Shown: one piece after another, positions 61,849 to 64,000 of the stretch
How the letters are laid out: each line of letters starts with the position of its first letter
Numbering within the stretch: the first letter of the stretch is position 1
DNA from: PALSA-555 sp963821325
Lineage (GTDB): Bacteria; Actinomycetota; Acidimicrobiia; IMCC26256; PALSA-555
Assembly: GCA_963821325.1 (NCBI GenBank)
Contig: CAWGDC010000006.1
Span: 728,432-792,431, forward strand
DNA: 64,000 nt
Reading direction: 5' to 3'
The notes under the pieces: generated by a model
Seen by the model: only the letters and a program-made list of their open reading frames with translations
The model's database searches: none
What the model was told of the DNA's origin: nothing
Position numbers and translations under genes: made by a program

Positions 61849-62914
61849 TCAGGGGATGACCGGCGGGTAGTAGTTCTCGGCGCCGATCTGCTTCACGTCC
61901 TCGAACCAGGAGCTGTCGTACGCGTCGGTGTGCCCTTGGCGCATCGGGTCCTCGAACTCCCAGGCCTGACGCTTATAGGTCCAGTTGGAGGGGAACAGCC
62001 GGTGCGCCTGTCGCCAGTGCGGGATCGCGGCGTCGTGGTCACCCATCCGGTGCAGGTGCTGGCCGAGCTCGAAGTGGGCCGCGGCGCGCGCCTCGTCGTC
62101 GCCGCGCGGCTGCGAGCGGCGCACCACCTCGTCGGGCGACAGCGCGTAGCGGCTCGCCGCGCCGTGCTCCACCCAGTCGACGAGCATGGCGCGGTACCCC
62201 TCGGGGTCGGTCTGGATCTTGCGGGCCTCGGTCAGCATCTCCGCCGCGTCCGGGGGCAGGGTCGAGAGGTCCACCTCCCGGATCTGCTCGAGCACCGGGT
62301 TGCGGCCGGGGAACGCCGGCTCGGCGGGGCGCACGATCATCCCGTCCTCGTCGATCCACACGCCGTTGGGGACGTTCACGACGCCGAAGCGCTCGTCGAG
62401 CCGGTGCGCCTGGTCGAGGAGCGACGGGTGCTCGGCGTGCGCGGCCTCGGCGAAGGGACGCGCCGCCTCAGCGTCGACGTCGAGCGCGACGGTCACGACC
62501 TCGAAGCCGCGGGGATGCAGCTCGCTGCGCAGCTCCTGCCACACGGGCAGGTCGAAGCGGCACCCTCACCACGACGCCCAGGCGAGGAGGATCACCTTCT
62601 GGCCGTGCAGGGTCGCCAGGTCGAAGGGGTGACCGTCGAAGTCGGGCAGCTCGAGCGCGGGCGCGTGCCGTGCTCACCACGCGCCCGGTCACCGACGTCT
62701 CGGGTCCGACGGCGACGAGGTCGTGGGCCTCGTCGCGCACGACCGGCATCCCGAGGCGCCCGGCGACGGCGTCGACGTCGACGCCGTCCTCGGTCGCCGC
62801 GTCGGGTGGCAGCGGGACGCACAGCTCGGCCTTGCAGGCGCCGCGGGGCGTGATCGCCCACCCGGTGCCGGCTTCGAACGTGGCCCGGTCGACGGGCCCG
62901 TCGACGAGGATCAT
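61849..62914 (-). CDS. ResA/thioredoxin-like protein with TGA-encoded selenocysteine, one frameshift
   Basis: About 354 residues. The N-terminal ~80 residues (TGWAITPRGACKAELCVPLP) are a module I do not know. After one extra base near 62672 follows a thioredoxin-fold domain: LELPDFDGHPFDLATLHGQK, then the active site WASW-TGA-GCRFDLPVW, then GFEVVTVALDVDAEAARPFA and the cis-Pro loop VVNVPNGVWIDEDGMIV. A C-terminal helical repeat region has FELGQHLHRMGDHDAAIPHW. The TGA at 62566-62568 sits where thioredoxin-like proteins have the first active-site Cys. The same frame codes on both sides, so I read it as selenocysteine. GNAT upstream overlaps by four bases. Confidence 0.78.
62535..62551 (-). 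promoter_or_regulatory. Candidate bacterial SECIS hairpin after the selenocysteine TGA
   Basis: On the coding (minus) strand CCTGCC-CGTGT-GGCAGG forms a 6-base-pair stem with a 5-base loop containing G. The loop lies 24-28 bases from the first base of the TGA. That is within the 16-37 base spacing and small-loop form expected of bacterial SECIS elements bound by SelB. Read by eye, not by a folding program. Confidence 0.55.
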
Positions 62915-63781
62915 CGGGTGGTCTCCTCTCGCGGGGCGGGTGCAGGCCTACCAGACGCGGTGCGCTGCTTGCGGTACACGAGGAACACCCGGTGGCATCC
63001 GGGCCCCGACCGTCACCGTGTACGGGACGATCGGGCCCACCCAGCCGATCTCGGCGTCGTGACGGCCCGCGGCGCGCAGCTGGTGCAGCGCCCCGAGGAG
63101 CACCCCGCGGCCCCGGCCCTGCCCGATGGCCGACGGGCGGACCGCGACCGGCCCCACCCAGCCGGTGCGGGCGCCGTCCCAGCAGCAGAACGCCACGATC
63201 CCCTCGTCGTCGCGGGCGATCATGAGGCGCCCGCGTGCGAGGCCGCGGATCGCCTCGACCCGCCACATCGGCCAGTGGGTCGCCAGCCAGGCGTCGACCT
63301 CGTCGGCGTCGTCGTCCCCCGCGACCGACGCGCCCGGCTCCTCGGGGGGAAGTCGTGCCAGGTCGACGACCAGGTTGAGGTTCGCCTCCCCGCGGACGTA
63401 GCGGCGGCGCTCCAGCAGGCACAGCATCGCCGTCTCGGCGGTGTCGACCCCCGGGAACAGGTAGTCGGGGGCGTCCGCCCCGACGGTGATCGTCGTCGCG
63501 TCCGCCAGGTCGGCCTCGGCGGCGTCGAGCAGCGCCCGGCCCAGCCCGCGGCCGCGGGCCGACGGGTCGACGACGAGGAGCCGCAGCGCCGCGCCGCCGT
63601 CACGGACGCACGTCGCCACGACCCCGTGCCGCGGGTCGCCGCGGACCGTGACCGGCCAGCCCGGCGTGAACAGCGACGCGCGCAGGTCGTCCTCGGTGGG
63701 GGCGCCCACCATCCCGGTCTCGCACAGGCGGGCGATCGTGGGCACGTCCGCGGGCTCCAGCGTCGGGAACGCCGCCGTCAT
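62911..63781 (-). CDS. GNAT-family N-acetyltransferase (two-domain), one frameshift
   Basis: About 289 residues when joined. The first GNAT half has LRLLVVDPSARGRGLGRALL (acetyl-CoA loop R-G-R-G-L-G-R-A). The second has VGPVAVRPSAIGQGRGRGVL (Q-G-R-G-R-G). Near 63002 one extra base changes the end; removing it gives GARCHRVFLVYRKQR and a TGA overlapping the start of the selenoprotein gene (ATGA). The start is ATG 63781. It should acetylate a small molecule or protein N-terminus. It is divergent from the P450 gene by 99 bases and coupled to the selenoprotein. Confidence 0.8.
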
Positions 63782-63880
63782 CGCGGTCGACGTGCCGCTC
63801 ACGACATACTCGCGGTGGCGCGCCGTGCCGAACCGACCGGCGGGCGCCCGACATCCCGGCGGGCTCGCGAGGGGCCGCAC

Positions 63881-64000
63881 GTGCACGAGGAAGCGATGCG
63901 CTACCGGCCCTTCGGGCGCGACACATGGCGGGATCCTTACACCCTCTACCGCTACCTGCTCGAGCACGACCCGGTGCACCACGTCCCCGACGGCGGCTAT
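63881..64000 (+). CDS. Cytochrome P450, start only (runs off the window)
   Basis: Forty residues are visible. The segment RYRPFGRDTWRDPYTLYRYL and LLEHDPVHHVPDGGY is the typical beginning of actinobacterial P450 monooxygenases (D-P-Y-x-L-Y and E-x-D-P-V-H). The start may be GTG 63881, behind GAGGGG, or ATG 63896. The haem-binding cysteine lies outside the window. Substrate is unknown. Confidence 0.75.
   Translation, partial: MHEEAMRYRPFGRDTWRDPYTLYRYLLEHDPVHHVPDGGY

Noticed and set aside
62566..62568. TGA read as an ordinary stop splitting two genes
   Set aside because: The downstream half would start inside a thioredoxin fold without ribosome site, the upstream half would end at the active site, and the frame is continuous across it.
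1..64000. CRISPR array, tRNA, rRNA, prophage or plasmid functions
   Set aside because: No regularly spaced repeats, cloverleaf-like sequences, ribosomal RNA stretches, integrase or replication genes were seen.

Overview
The window is 64 kb of very GC-rich DNA with dense genes, frequent GTG starts and many 4-base stop/start overlaps. It carries F420/FMN-type oxidoreductases, many short-chain dehydrogenases (SDRs), three amidohydrolase-2 genes, a cytochrome P450 and a PknB-type kinase. This points to a high-GC actinobacterium, most likely of the Acidimicrobiia type. The phylum is an inference from gene content and style; there is no rRNA or other phylogenetic marker in the window. I saw no rRNA, tRNA, CRISPR array, plasmid or prophage genes.

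Layout. 1-16.5 kb is catabolic: an amidohydrolase, a sugar-phosphate isomerase divergent from a hydantoinase/oxoprolinase pair (hyuB-hyuA) with a cupin, a trehalose synthase-type glycosyltransferase, VOC and DinB proteins, and several SDRs. At 9.6-15.7 kb a TauD-MarR pair is divergent from cupin, flavin monooxygenase and D-aminoacylase genes, with a clean palindrome between them. 16.7-23.6 kb is one minus-strand redox operon: small membrane protein, ApbE, ferric-reductase-like membrane protein, NuoF-like flavoprotein, ferredoxin, cytochrome b-like protein, response regulator and histidine kinase. A truncated IS1595-type transposase follows, then a giant PAP2/pseudokinase/flippase fusion divergent from a second NuoF-like gene and a cyclic-nucleotide-binding protein. 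29-44 kb holds glutamate decarboxylase, a MarR/ABC exporter pair, a secreted orphan, small redox enzymes, a cation/proton antiporter, a sulfotransferase and a diguanylate cyclase. 44-64 kb holds more amidohydrolases, SDRs and quinone oxidoreductases, phosphoglycerate mutase, an alcohol dehydrogenase, a DUF1254 protein, PAP2 proteins, a Ser/Thr kinase, a DsbA-like protein, a membrane glycosyltransferase, an enoyl-CoA hydratase, a GNAT gene and the start of a P450.

The most unusual gene is at 61849-62914. It is a ResA/thioredoxin-like protein whose active site reads W-A-S-W-(TGA)-G-C, with the same frame coding convincingly on both sides and a hairpin of bacterial SECIS type just downstream. 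I read the TGA as selenocysteine. The second system of interest is the redox operon, which looks like an NADH-to-membrane electron path under two-component control and has a partial second copy at 27.5-29.3 kb.

Caveat on sequence quality: I count 18 apparent reading-frame changes in 14 otherwise intact genes, 15 of them one extra base. This looks like insertion-biased sequencing error rather than gene decay. Those genes are listed as single CDS features with the break marked.
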